A stretch of DNA of 64,000 nt from NCBI RefSeq assembly GCF_050033475.1, contig NZ_CP188319.1, positions 682,001-746,000 on the forward strand, written 5' to 3'. Below are positions 45,844 to 55,400 of this stretch, piece by piece. The stretch comes from Cetobacterium sp050033475 (GTDB lineage Bacteria; Fusobacteriota; Fusobacteriia; Fusobacteriales; Fusobacteriaceae). Each line of letters opens with the position of its first letter. The stretch's first letter is position 1. Made by a program: the position numbers and the translations under genes. Below the pieces are notes generated by a model that made no database searches, had not been told where the DNA came from, and saw nothing but the letters and a program-made list of their open reading frames with translations.

Positions 45844-47175
45844 TTATTCACCCTCATTAAATTTGATAAAAGCGTCCATGTAGATTTCCATGGCAGTTTC
45901 CATTTGAGCTATATCTATGCATTCATTAGGTTGATGCTCTGTTTTAACTCCGTTTGGAAGTATTGCTCCAAAGGCAACACAGTTGTCAATTGCTCTAGCA
46001 TAGGTTGCCCCACCGCTGGCAACTGGTTTAGATTCATAATCTCCAGTAACTTCACTGTAGGCAGCCATTAGAGTTTTAACTAAAGGAGAATCCAATGGAG
46101 TATAGATAGATCTTAGGTAATCATATCTTTCATAGGTAAATCCATATTCTTCAGCTTTTTTCTTAAGAGTTTCAACTATTTCCTCTGTGGAATATGTAAC
46201 AGGAATTCTCATGTCGATTCCTAAAATTTCATTTTCAGGATTAAATTCAATTTTTCCAAGGTTAAATTTAAGTTCTCCAGTATGTTCATCTTTAACTTCT
46301 CCAAAAATAGGTTCAGCAAATTTATGACCTACTAGGTTTTCAACTATGAATTTACCAGATTTACTATGGATTCCAGATTTCTCTAGAGCTTCCATATATC
46401 TATTTATGGCATTTATACCTGTTTCAGCTATTTGTGCATGGACACTTTTTCCAATAACTTCAACATGGGTATCCTTATCTATATAATCGTATCCAAGGGC
46501 ATCTAAGGCTTCTATAAGCCCAGGAGTTTTTTGAGCTACCATTTTAGAAGGAACTGAGTTAAAGGCATCTCCACCTTTGAAAACTAAACCACTTTCATTT
46601 TTAGCTGTTAGTTTACATTGTAGAAGTCCCTTTTCAGCATAGATTAAAGGGAATTTCGAATCTGGAGAGAATCCCATAGATGGAATTTCTTCCTTTTCTA
46701 TATATTTTGGAATACATCTCCAAAGATTTTCTTCATCGGTTCCAAAAATAAATCTAACTCTATAATTTAATTCTAAACCATCATCTAAAAGATTTTTTAA
46801 TCCATAGATGGCAGCAAGCATAGGACCCTTATCATCTTGAGTTCCTCTACCATACATCTTTCCATCTTTTATAATAGGTTCAAAGGGAGGATTATCCCAT
46901 TTATCTAAGTCCCCAGGTGGAACAACATCTAAATGACCTAAAACTCCTAAAAGTTTTTCACCCTTTCCAACTTGGGCATAGGCATAATATCCCTTAGGAT
47001 CTATGTAAGTTTCAAACCCTAGCTCTTTACAAATTTGAACCATTTCTTCTAGAGCTTTTTGAATAGGCTCACCAAATGGAAATCCACTGTTATCCTCTTG
47101 AAGATAGCTGGGAATTTTTACCATTCTTTGAAGACTTACTAAAAAATCATCAAAATTTTTGTTAGTTTTGTTCAT
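45844..47175 (-). CDS. M20 family dipeptidase (PepV/Sapep-like)
   Basis: 443 residues, cytoplasmic zinc dipeptidase. Metal motifs are GVLGHLDVVPPGDL near residue 77, GRGTQDDKGPM near residue 109 and GTDEENLWR with the catalytic Glu. A lid domain lies between residues 185 and 330, as in PepV. Members cleave Xaa dipeptides, with carnosinase-like activity in some. Followed directly by the YfcC-type carrier. Complements peptide uptake by the POT and opp systems. Confidence 0.88.
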   Translation of the reverse strand: MNKTNKNFDDFLVSLQRMVKIPSYLQEDNSGFPFGEPIQKALEEMVQICKELGFETYIDPKGYYAYAQVGKGEKLLGVLGHLDVVPPGDLDKWDNPPFEPIIKDGKMYGRGTQDDKGPMLAAIYGLKNLLDDGLELNYRVRFIFGTDEENLWRCIPKYIEKEEIPSMGFSPDSKFPLIYAEKGLLQCKLTAKNESGLVFKGGDAFNSVPSKMVAQKTPGLIEALDALGYDYIDKDTHVEVIGKSVHAQIAETGINAINRYMEALEKSGIHSKSGKFIVENLVGHKFAEPIFGEVKDEHTGELKFNLGKIEFNPENEILGIDMRIPVTYSTEEIVETLKKKAEEYGFTYERYDYLRSIYTPLDSPLVKTLMAAYSEVTGDYESKPVASGGATYARAIDNCVAFGAILPNGVKTEHQPNECIDIAQMETAMEIYMDAFIKFNEGE

Positions 47176-47305
47176 GTGTTTATACTCCCTTCAGAAAAAA
47201 ATGATATTAAGAGAAGTCTCTTATAATAGGTTATAGCACGGTATCCCTAAAAAGGTCAATATGGGCAGTGTACTTTTATTAAACTTTTCGTTTGGATTAT
47301 AGGTA

Positions 47306-47334
47306 TTCAAAAAAATGTTAAACTATGTTATACT
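47306..47334 (+). promoter_or_regulatory. promoter of bax leader
   Basis: TTCAAA (47306-47311), 17 bases, TATACT (47329-47334). Transcript start expected near 47341, giving an 80-base leader that contains a terminator. Confidence 0.5.
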
Positions 47335-47371
47335 ATTTTCGTAGATGTTAAGTATTGCAAGAATCCATTGG

Positions 47372-47402
47372 TCCTCAGAACAATCTTCTGGGGATTTTTT
47401 AT
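47372..47402 (+). terminator. terminator/attenuator in the bax leader
   Basis: Stem tcctcagaa (47372-47380) with ttctgggga (47386-47394) with one G-U pair, loop caatc, then six T. It lies between the promoter at 47306-47334 and the bax start at 47422, so it should either attenuate bax or end a small RNA of about 60 bases. Confidence 0.65.
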
Positions 47403-47421
47403 TAAGAACAAGGAGAAAGAT

Positions 47422-48333
47422 ATGAAAAAACACCTATTAAAACTATATGGGTCAATATTTTTACTAAACCTAATCTTTATATTTTTTGCAAGAGACCAAT
47501 TTAGCCCAGGTCAGGAGAAGGTTATAGAAAAAATAGGAGAACCTATGGAAATGAAAATGGAAACCACATCGGTTATTCCATTAGAAACAGCAAGTAGAAA
47601 GCTAGTAGCAAAACAAGATACTTACAAAATAAAAAAACTAGATTATAAAATTGTGGAAGTACACAACATCAAGGATTTAGAAAAGAAAGAGGAGGGATAC
47701 TTTGTTTATTCCAATAAGGGAATAGATTTAAGTAAACTTTCAGGAAATGCTAGAAAAGAAGCCTTTGTAAAGCTATTACTACCATCCATAGAGGTGGTTC
47801 ATAAGGAAATAGATTTAGATAAGGAAAATATAGCCGTACTTTCTAAAAAGAGCGCATATACCCCTGAGGAAAAAGCTTATTTAGAAGATCTTTTTGCAAA
47901 GTACAAGGTTAAATTTGGTAACTGGAAAGAGTTAGATGATAGGCTTATTAAATATCCAGCATCGTTAATTCTAACTCAAGGGGCTATAGAAAGTGCTTGG
48001 GGAACATCGAGATTCTTCAAGGAAGGAAATAATATATTTGGAATGTGGGCTATGAGTAAAAAGGAGCCTAGAATAAGATCTCATGAAAAAAGAACAGACT
48101 TTACTGTTTATTTGAGAGCTTATCCAGATTTAAAAGAATCTGTAGAGGATTTAGTGGGAGTTCTTTCGAGAGTTAATGTTTACTCAGGACTTAGAAAGGC
48201 TGTAAATGAGGATAAATCACCACAATATATTGCAAACTACTTAATAAAATACTCTGAACAGGGAAGAGAATACGTAAATAAGGTTCAGACAGTTTTAAGA
48301 CATAATGACTTCCAAAGATATGATGGAGAATAA
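47422..48333 (+). CDS. bax: Bax-type glucosaminidase
   Basis: 303 residues from the ATG at 47422 behind aaggag; an upstream GTG-type extension from 47368 would run through the attenuator hairpin and is unlikely. An N-terminal hydrophobic helix (residues 7-22) serves as signal or anchor, followed by a charged linker. The C-terminal half is a GH73-like glucosaminidase domain with the catalytic Glu in QGAIESAWGTSRF and GNNIFGMWAM, then DLKESVEDLVGVLSR. It likely trims peptidoglycan glycan strands in the envelope. Bax in Enterobacteria has the same domain. Confidence 0.88.
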   Translation: MKKHLLKLYGSIFLLNLIFIFFARDQFSPGQEKVIEKIGEPMEMKMETTSVIPLETASRKLVAKQDTYKIKKLDYKIVEVHNIKDLEKKEEGYFVYSNKGIDLSKLSGNARKEAFVKLLLPSIEVVHKEIDLDKENIAVLSKKSAYTPEEKAYLEDLFAKYKVKFGNWKELDDRLIKYPASLILTQGAIESAWGTSRFFKEGNNIFGMWAMSKKEPRIRSHEKRTDFTVYLRAYPDLKESVEDLVGVLSRVNVYSGLRKAVNEDKSPQYIANYLIKYSEQGREYVNKVQTVLRHNDFQRYDGE

Positions 48334-48367
48334 AAAAAAGGGAAATGAAATCTCATTTCCCTTTTTT
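48334..48367. terminator. bidirectional terminator between bax and dps
   Basis: A perfect 9-bp stem gggaaatga (48340-48348) with tcatttccc (48353-48361), loop aatc, extended by six A on the left (48334-48339) and six T on the right. Confidence 0.88.
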
Positions 48368-48378
48368 CTATATGAAAA

Positions 48379-48828
48379 CTATTTAGCTAACCAAGCTGAA
48401 TACATCCAGATATGTTTTTGATAGATGCTTCCAATATCAGCTAATAAAGTTAAAGTTTCTTGGTCGTCGATTTCTTCTCCTAATTTCATAATTACATTTA
48501 ATTCATCTAAAAGTAATTTGAAGTTTTCTAGGATTCCTTTAACTGCACATACAGCGTCATAAGGTTTAGTTTCAATTTCTTCAAGCATTCCATGCTCTAA
48601 GTAAACTTTTAATGATCCAAAAGGTCTACCTCCGATCATAAGAATTCTTTCAGCAACTGCATCAATGTGTCCATCTATTTCACTCATGATTCCATCTAAC
48701 ATAGGGTGGATAACAAAGAAATGCTCTCCAACTAAGTTCCAGTGGTAGTTGTGAACTATTGTTTTGAAGATGTGTAAATTAGAAACGTATTTGTTCATTT
48801 GGTAAATTAATTCTTGTTTTTTATCCAT
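48379..48828 (-). CDS. dps: Dps-family ferritin-like DNA protection protein
   Basis: 149 residues. The Dps ferroxidase motif is clear: NYHWNLVGEHFFVIHPMLD contributes the first His and Asp, and SEIDGHIDAVAERILMIGGRP the second part. Trp in NYHWN is typical. It assembles into a dodecamer that stores iron and uses hydrogen peroxide as the oxidant, useful for an anaerobe exposed to oxygen. Strong site (ttaggaggc) ahead of the ATG. Monocistronic. Confidence 0.92.
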   Translation of the reverse strand: MDKKQELIYQMNKYVSNLHIFKTIVHNYHWNLVGEHFFVIHPMLDGIMSEIDGHIDAVAERILMIGGRPFGSLKVYLEHGMLEEIETKPYDAVCAVKGILENFKLLLDELNVIMKLGEEIDDQETLTLLADIGSIYQKHIWMYSAWLAK

Positions 48829-49004
48829 TTTAAAAGCCTCCTAATGCTATTTTTAAAATAGTATTTTATTTTATTTCATTGATGCTCTATTATTTAGGAA
48901 AAGGAAGTGAAATCCTTTTAAAAATATAAAAAAATTATTTTAAAAATAAAAACAGGAAATTAAACATAACACTGGTAAAGTAAAACAACAAAATAAATAT
49001 ATAT

Positions 49005-49101
49005 TATGAAAGAATTATATAAAAAAAGGTTCTTAAGATCAAAGATTTGCTTTAGAGATAAGAAGGTATTGGGAGATATTTGCTTAAGGAATTCTTTCAT
49101 A
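49005..49101. repeat. 12-bp perfect inverted repeat with 73-bp interval
   Basis: Left arm tatgaaagaatt (49005-49016), right arm aattctttcata (49090-49101). The interval contains further complementary segments such as cttaag near both ends. Confidence 0.6.
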
Positions 49102-49125
49102 GTATAAGTTGATATAAAAGAACCG

Positions 49126-49157
49126 AAAGGGCCATTGGAAATTAACCATGGCCCTTT
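49126..49157. repeat. 10-bp perfect hairpin
   Basis: Arms aaagggccat (49126-49135) and atggcccttt (49148-49157), 12-base loop. Neither strand has a proper U-tract after it, so it is not a clear intrinsic terminator. Confidence 0.55.
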
Positions 49158-49166
49158 AAATAACCT

Positions 49167-49196
49167 TTGCAAAAGACTATACACATATAGTATAAT
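49167..49196 (+). promoter_or_regulatory. promoter of the small lipoprotein gene
   Basis: TTGCAA (49167-49172), 18 bases, perfect TATAAT (49191-49196), 39 bases before the ATG. Confidence 0.6.
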
Positions 49197-49235
49197 AAGC
49201 ATAGAACTATTATCTAAAAAGGAGATTGATAAGTC

Positions 49236-49415
49236 ATGAAAAAAGTTTTATTAGCAATGGGATTAGTAGCAGTTTTAGGAGCATGTTCATCAACAAAGCC
49301 AGTTGAGCAACCAGTTCAACAGGAAGCTGTAATTGAGCAAGTACAAACAGAAGCAGTTGTAGTTGAGCAACCAGAAACAGCTCCAATTGTAAACAAAGTA
49401 ATAATGGATAAGTAA
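49236..49415 (+). CDS. small lipoprotein (59 residues)
   Basis: A short gene with its own promoter, a ribosome site (aaaaaggag) and a terminator. The N-terminus is a complete lipoprotein signal: two Lys, a hydrophobic run and lipobox LGAC with Cys17. The remaining 42 residues are of low complexity, built from Val, Glu, Gln and Pro (VEQPVQQEAVIEQ, then VVVEQPETAP), with no recognised domain. Small lipoproteins of this type are common in fusobacterial envelopes. Role unknown; it is immediately upstream of the giant DUF11 gene, which could mean a shared surface function, but the terminator between them argues for separate transcripts. Confidence 0.82.
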   Translation: MKKVLLAMGLVAVLGACSSTKPVEQPVQQEAVIEQVQTEAVVVEQPETAPIVNKVIMDK

Positions 49416-49425
49416 GAATAATATG

Positions 49426-49461
49426 GGGGGCAGAATAGAGATATTCTGTCCCCTTTTTTTT
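49426..49461 (+). terminator. terminator after the small lipoprotein gene
   Basis: A 12-bp stem with one G-U pair, from gggggcagaata (49426-49437) with tattctgtcccc (49442-49453), loop gaga, then a run of eight T. It ends only about 37 bases before the giant gene. Confidence 0.88.
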
Positions 49462-49463
49462 AT

Positions 49464-49469
49464 TATACT
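49464..49469 (+). promoter_or_regulatory. possible -10 element for the giant DUF11 gene
   Basis: TATACT directly after the T-run of the lipoprotein terminator. No good -35 is visible at the right spacing; the region upstream is the terminator stem. If not a promoter, the giant gene depends on read-through. Confidence 0.3.
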
Positions 49470-49497
49470 AAATATCTAAACTAGAGAGGTTAAAAAA

Positions 49498-52400
49498 ATG
49501 GAAAAAAGGCATTGTGTAATACTAATTTTATTTTTATTTATCTTTTCACTTTCCTTTGGAAATATAAGGGGAATAACCAATGGAATAAACTTCCGAATAA
49601 CAAAAATTTTACCAGAAGGAGATTATTATGATAATGGTGGAGAGATTCTTTATAGAATAACTTTACTCAATGAGGGAAATGTACCCATAGAGGGGACATT
49701 ATCTGTTGAGGGAGTAGATGCTAAAGGTAATATAGAAAATATATTTCAAAATAATAGTTTAACTATAAATGAAAAACAAACTAATAAACTAGAGAATATT
49801 ATATTAGAACCTGAAGTTGAAAGAAATTTTCTGGCAAAAGGTATAATTGGAGAAAATATAGATTTTCCAATAGGATTAGAAGGGAATTTTACAGATAATA
49901 AAGGAAATAATATTCAATGTAAAAGCTTAACTTTGGAAAGAATTAAATATAATATTTTAGGAACATTGAAGGTAAATGAAGATGACTATATCCCTGGGGA
50001 AAAAATAGAATATACAATATCTTTAAAAAATAGGGGATTGGAAACAATAAAAAATATTTCCTTGGAGGATATTTTAAATAGAGATGAGATTTTTGAGAAA
50101 ACTACAATAACTGGAATAAAAAATGGAGAGGGAACTTCCTTGGGAAATTATTCTTCAGAGGGAAATTTAAATGTAACTGGAGGGATACTAGGACCTCTAG
50201 GGAAAATAACTTACATAATAGAAGGAACCATAAAAAATACCTATAGAGGACCAATAAAAAATGAGTTTTCCTATACAATTAGAGGGGAAAAAAATACTAT
50301 TCAGGGAAAAACTTTAAATATACCTCAATATGAATATAAATTAAATGTAGCTCCCATGAAAAGTACCTATAGTCCAGGTAAATTTATAGAATATTCTTTA
50401 AATATAACAAATATAAGTAAAACAGTACCCTTAAGAGAATTGGAAGTGGATTTAGGATTAGATAGGGTAAGGACCATGGACCCTATGAATAAATTGATTA
50501 AAGCATTTCCCATGGAGGATGGTTCGGGTAGTATAATAAATATTCCTATTATAAAACCAGGGCAATCTAGAGAAATAAGACGTTTTATAGAGGTAAATAA
50601 AAATGCAGTTGGGTCTATTAATATAGAAGCAAAGGTTCAAGAAAAAAATCTAAACAGTAAATTAGCACCTCGGGCTCTTTATGTTTCAAAACCAGGAAAA
50701 TTAAAAAATGAATTATTTATAACAACAGGTGATAGCTACTATCCAAAGGATACCTTGGGATATAGAATAGTTTTAACGAATGATGGTCAGGGTATTTTAA
50801 CAGAGGGAACTTTGGTGGAAAAATTAAAGGAAATGAGTTCAACTCTTGCCAACAGTGGAATAGGAAATAGCTCTGTAGATATTGAAGGAAATCCCTTGGA
50901 AAGTTGGAAAATCTCCATTTCAACTTCTGGATTAAATAGTTCATATCTTTTAAAAAATGGTGGAGAATTTGAAAATTGTGATTTAAATGATAAGGATATA
51001 GTTATTTATCCAGGACAAAATATTGTATATACAATATTTGCTCAAACTAAAAAAACAGCAATAGGAAATATTATTTTAAATCCAATTGTTAATGGAATAG
51101 AAATGCCATCTCAGACAATTAAGCCAATGGAATTTTCAAAGGAAATAGTTATAAGCAAATATTCTGAAAATACAGAGTATGGCCCAGGAGATAGTATAGA
51201 GTACTTGATTGAGGTTAAAAATAATAGTGGAAAGTCCTTTGGAAATAATATTCCAGTTAAAGATATTTTAAGTAAAATTTTAGGAGAAAATTATTTAGGA
51301 AAGGAATCCTCTGCTTTTAAGAGTTGGATTTTATATATAAAAATGGTAGATGGAAGTGGAAGTGAGCCTTCAGATTTTCAATATGGGGTTACTTCAACAG
51401 AGGACTTAAATCTATCTCCCGATGTGGGACCATCAAGTAGCATAGTTTATAGATTGGTATGTGTGGTAAATGATGACATTGTAGGTCCTATAAAGGATAA
51501 TGTTTCCAGTGGAATGGGAGATACTGTGGAGGAAAGTGGAACTCCTATAAAAATGTATCCTCCTAAATTAAAGGTTATAAAGGAAGTTAATAGCACAGAG
51601 TATGTGCCAGGTCAAAGTTTAACATATACAATAAATGTAGAAAACTATGGAGAGGGAATTGGATCTAATATTGGAATATTGGATGATTTAAATAATATAA
51701 AAGGAGAAAATATTTTTTCCCAAGAGGATAAAGCCTATAGTAAATGGTCTATAGTTGGAAATACCTATAGTATAAAGGGAGGAGGAGCAAATCCAATTAG
51801 TAACTGTGGCCTTCCTAAGGAGGGAACAGATGAAAACTTGGATGTTAAGGGTACTCTTTTTCCTGGAGATGGGATTCAATATATAATAAAGGCTGAAATA
51901 AATCCTCTTATGAAGGGAAAAATTATTAATAGTGTTCGTGTGAACAATCAATTGATAAGTGATAAGGGAGCAGTTTCTAAGGATGCCTATGTAACCTGGC
52001 ATGGAGAAGTTTCCCCAGGAACTTATCCTGTAGAAAATAATCAAATAATTTATACAGTAGTTGTAAGAAATGATCCTAAGGGTGGATTTGCAACTGGGGT
52101 ACCTATAAAGGATGAAGTTTCTAAAATAGAGGGAGAACTTTTAAGGGATAAGAGTAGAGCTAAGGTTTTTAAAAGTTGGACAGTGAATGTGGAAACAGAA
52201 GGAATTGGTTCAAAGGTTCAAGGGACATTTGAAAATAATAAAGATATATCAGGAACAATGGATATAGCCCCAGGGGGATATATTAAGTTAACAATAACAG
52301 GAACTGTAGATAATAATTCCAGTGGAGATCATATTTTATATGGTGAGTTTACCAACTCTGTATTGGTTAAGGGAACTGAGAAAAACTTCACAGTATGGCC

Positions 52401-55400
52401 TAAAAAACCAATATTAAGACTTTCTAAAGCTGTAGATAAAAAATATTATGATTCTCAAAATCCAACAGAAGTAACCTATGAGGTAACTGTTGAAAATGTA
52501 GGAGATGGATATTTAAATAATGGAGTTTTAACTGATAATATGGGAAATATATTAGATGAAAAAACAGGGAAACTAGCCTTTGAAGATATTAATATGATAA
52601 TAAAATCTGTAGAAAATAGTCAAAGGGGCTCCTATGTCTACGAACCTTTTAATGAAAATGGAAATTTAAAGGGAACTTTGGATATAGCACCTCATTCTAA
52701 AATAGTTTTTCAAATGAAGGGAAAAACAAAGAAGAATATAGGAGGACTTTTAATAAATAAAGCTCAGGTAGAAGGAGATGGAAATTATTTAACTGCCAGT
52801 GCAACCATAGATGAGAAAAAATTGGAGAATAGAGCTGTTTATATAAATAAATATGCAGAAAATCCAACTATGACTCCAGGAGAAAATTATGTCTATTATG
52901 TGGATGTGGTTAATAATTCAAAGGAAGAATTAAAAAATATACAATTAATAGATGATTTAAATTTATTGAAAGGAACCTTGGCAAATAATGGCAAAACCCT
53001 AGGAGATATTTCCAATGGAAATGTTTTTATACCAGGAACAGAGAAAATAACCAGGGTGGGAGGAAATTTTACTAGAACTAGAAGTGGTGATATAAATTTA
53101 CAACCTTGGGAAAAAATTAAATATAAAGTAGAAGGAATTGTAGAGCCAAAAATATTACCTAAAAATATTACAAATATAGCAAGAATTATATCTGAAGTAA
53201 ATGGAAGTACAAGGGAAATAGCCAGTGCCTCTGTAACTAATGATATTTATGGTGGGGGACCTATTATATCAGAAATAGTTAAAGTAAATGGAGTTCAGCA
53301 GGGAATATTAGGAAAGTATACACCTGGAGATGAGATTGAATATATTTATAAAATAACAGGTGGAGGAAAGGGATATACTAATAATTATAAAATTAATAAT
53401 AATATAGAAAATATTAAGTCTACCATTTTAGATGGAGTTACAAGAAAAAATATATTTGGGAATAAATGGTTCATAGAATATGATAGTAGTCAAATTAAAA
53501 ATTCAGGGACAATTGTAAATGTTTCAGCGAGTAATAATAGCAACATTAGTGGAGAAGCAGATATAGCTCCAGGAGATACTTTGATTTATAAGATAAAGGG
53601 AATTATAGGGAAAGATATATCGGGAAATATTGAAATAGGTGGAAGTACTTTAGAACCCTATAGATGTAATTTAAATATCAGTAAAACAGTTACAGATATA
53701 GCCTATAGTCCAGGAAAAACAATAGGATACATATTGAAAATAAAAAATAATAGTAGAGGAAATGGTGTAAATATACCTATCATAGATGATTTAAGTTCCA
53801 TAAAGGTAAAGGGAATAAATGGAGATATGATAGAGGCCTTTGATAAAATAACTAAATTAGATACTAAAATTGCCACAGAGGGAGTTATTAGTGAAATAAA
53901 TAGTAATTGGCAAGAAAATAAAATTGTATCAGGAAAAATATCAATACCAGTAGGAGGGGAAATAGAATATTTACTTGAAGCCCAGGTAAACTCCCAAGCT
54001 GTTGGGCAAATTACAAATATACTTCAAGTGGGGACAGATAAAACTTCTGCAGGAATTTCCTCAGCCAGAGATAGACTAGAAATTGTAAGTAGTGTAATTT
54101 CATACGAATTTTCTGATGGATCTCCAATGAAAATATTTAAATATTCACCAGGAGGATATGTAAACTATAGAGTTATATTTACAAATAAAGGACAGGGATC
54201 CATTGACGATTGTAGTTTTCAGGATAATTTAATGGATATAAAAGGTCTGTCTTGGACAGGAGAATTAATAAATGTCTTTGATTCAGTTTCTATAACTATA
54301 ACAAATGAACAGAAGGAAAATATAATAAATAAAAATAACTCAGGAAATATTGATTCAATATTGGATATAAAACCTGGTGGAAAAATAATTTATGATATAA
54401 GAGCGAAAATAAATAAAAATTTAGTGGGAGCTTTTAATAATTATTTTTCAGTAAATGGAGTAAGAAGAGATTTTGAAAATAGTGTTATGGCTCCATCTAT
54501 TATAAAAGTTAAAAAATCCATAGAGGGAAATATAGAAAATTATGTTCCAGGACAAGGGATAACTTATAATATAACCCTTACCAATGAAGGATATGGAACC
54601 GATTATGGAAAGAGTTTTCAAGATTTAATAAAATATATAAATACAGAAATATCAGGACCTTCTGAATTTCAAGGGAATCCATTTGAAAAGTGGTCAGTGG
54701 AATTACCAGAGATATCATCTAATAAAATCAGTAATTTAAATGGTCTTTCAATAGGACCTAATGAAAATATAGATACTTCCAAGGTAGTGGTAGGACCTCT
54801 GGAAAATCTTACATTTAAGGTTTTGGGAACAATATCAGGAAAAGCCATAGGGAATATTTCAAATAGTGCCATATATAATGGAGAAACCAGTACTGTAACA
54901 GTGAAACCAGAGCCAGGGGAACTAATCATGTCCAATAGAATTGTAAGATTAAATGGTGAAGCTTATAAGGGACAAAAATATGCTCCTGGAGATAAGGTTG
55001 AATATTTAATTACTATAGAAAATGTAGGAAAAGGATTTTTAAAGAATTTATCTATAAATGACAATTTCAGAGATGTTTCAGGGAAAAAAGCTGGAAATGA
55101 AAATAAAAGCTCTGTTTTAAAAAATATAAATATTGTCTATTCTAACTCAAATGAAAATTCAACAATAGTAGGAGATGTTACAAATGGGGTCATATCCCAG
55201 AGGGCAGATATAGCTCCTGGAGATAAAATAATTTATAAAGTTACAGGGGAAATAGCCAATGATGCAATTGGAATTATTGGAAGTAATTTATTAAGAGTAG
55301 ATAGTAAATCTTTAAATTCTGAAACAATAGTACCAAAGGAAAGTATGTTAATAGGATCGAAAAGTATTTTATCTAAATCCTCCTCTGGAAATTATTATAT

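Larger units (their letters stand above)
48829..49235. other. 407-bp intergenic region with several inverted repeats
   Basis: No credible gene seen. It holds the dps upstream region, including a near-palindrome ctatttttaaaatag close to the dps start, a 12-bp inverted repeat pair at 49005-49016 and 49090-49101, a 10-bp perfect hairpin at 49126-49157, and the promoter of the small lipoprotein gene. The repeats suggest a structured RNA or a protein-binding region, but I could not match a known RNA family. Confidence 0.5.

Noticed and set aside
48960..49202. 80-residue open frame on the minus strand
   Set aside because: No ribosome site before the ATG, AT-driven hydrophobic composition, and it runs through the inverted repeats; more likely chance.
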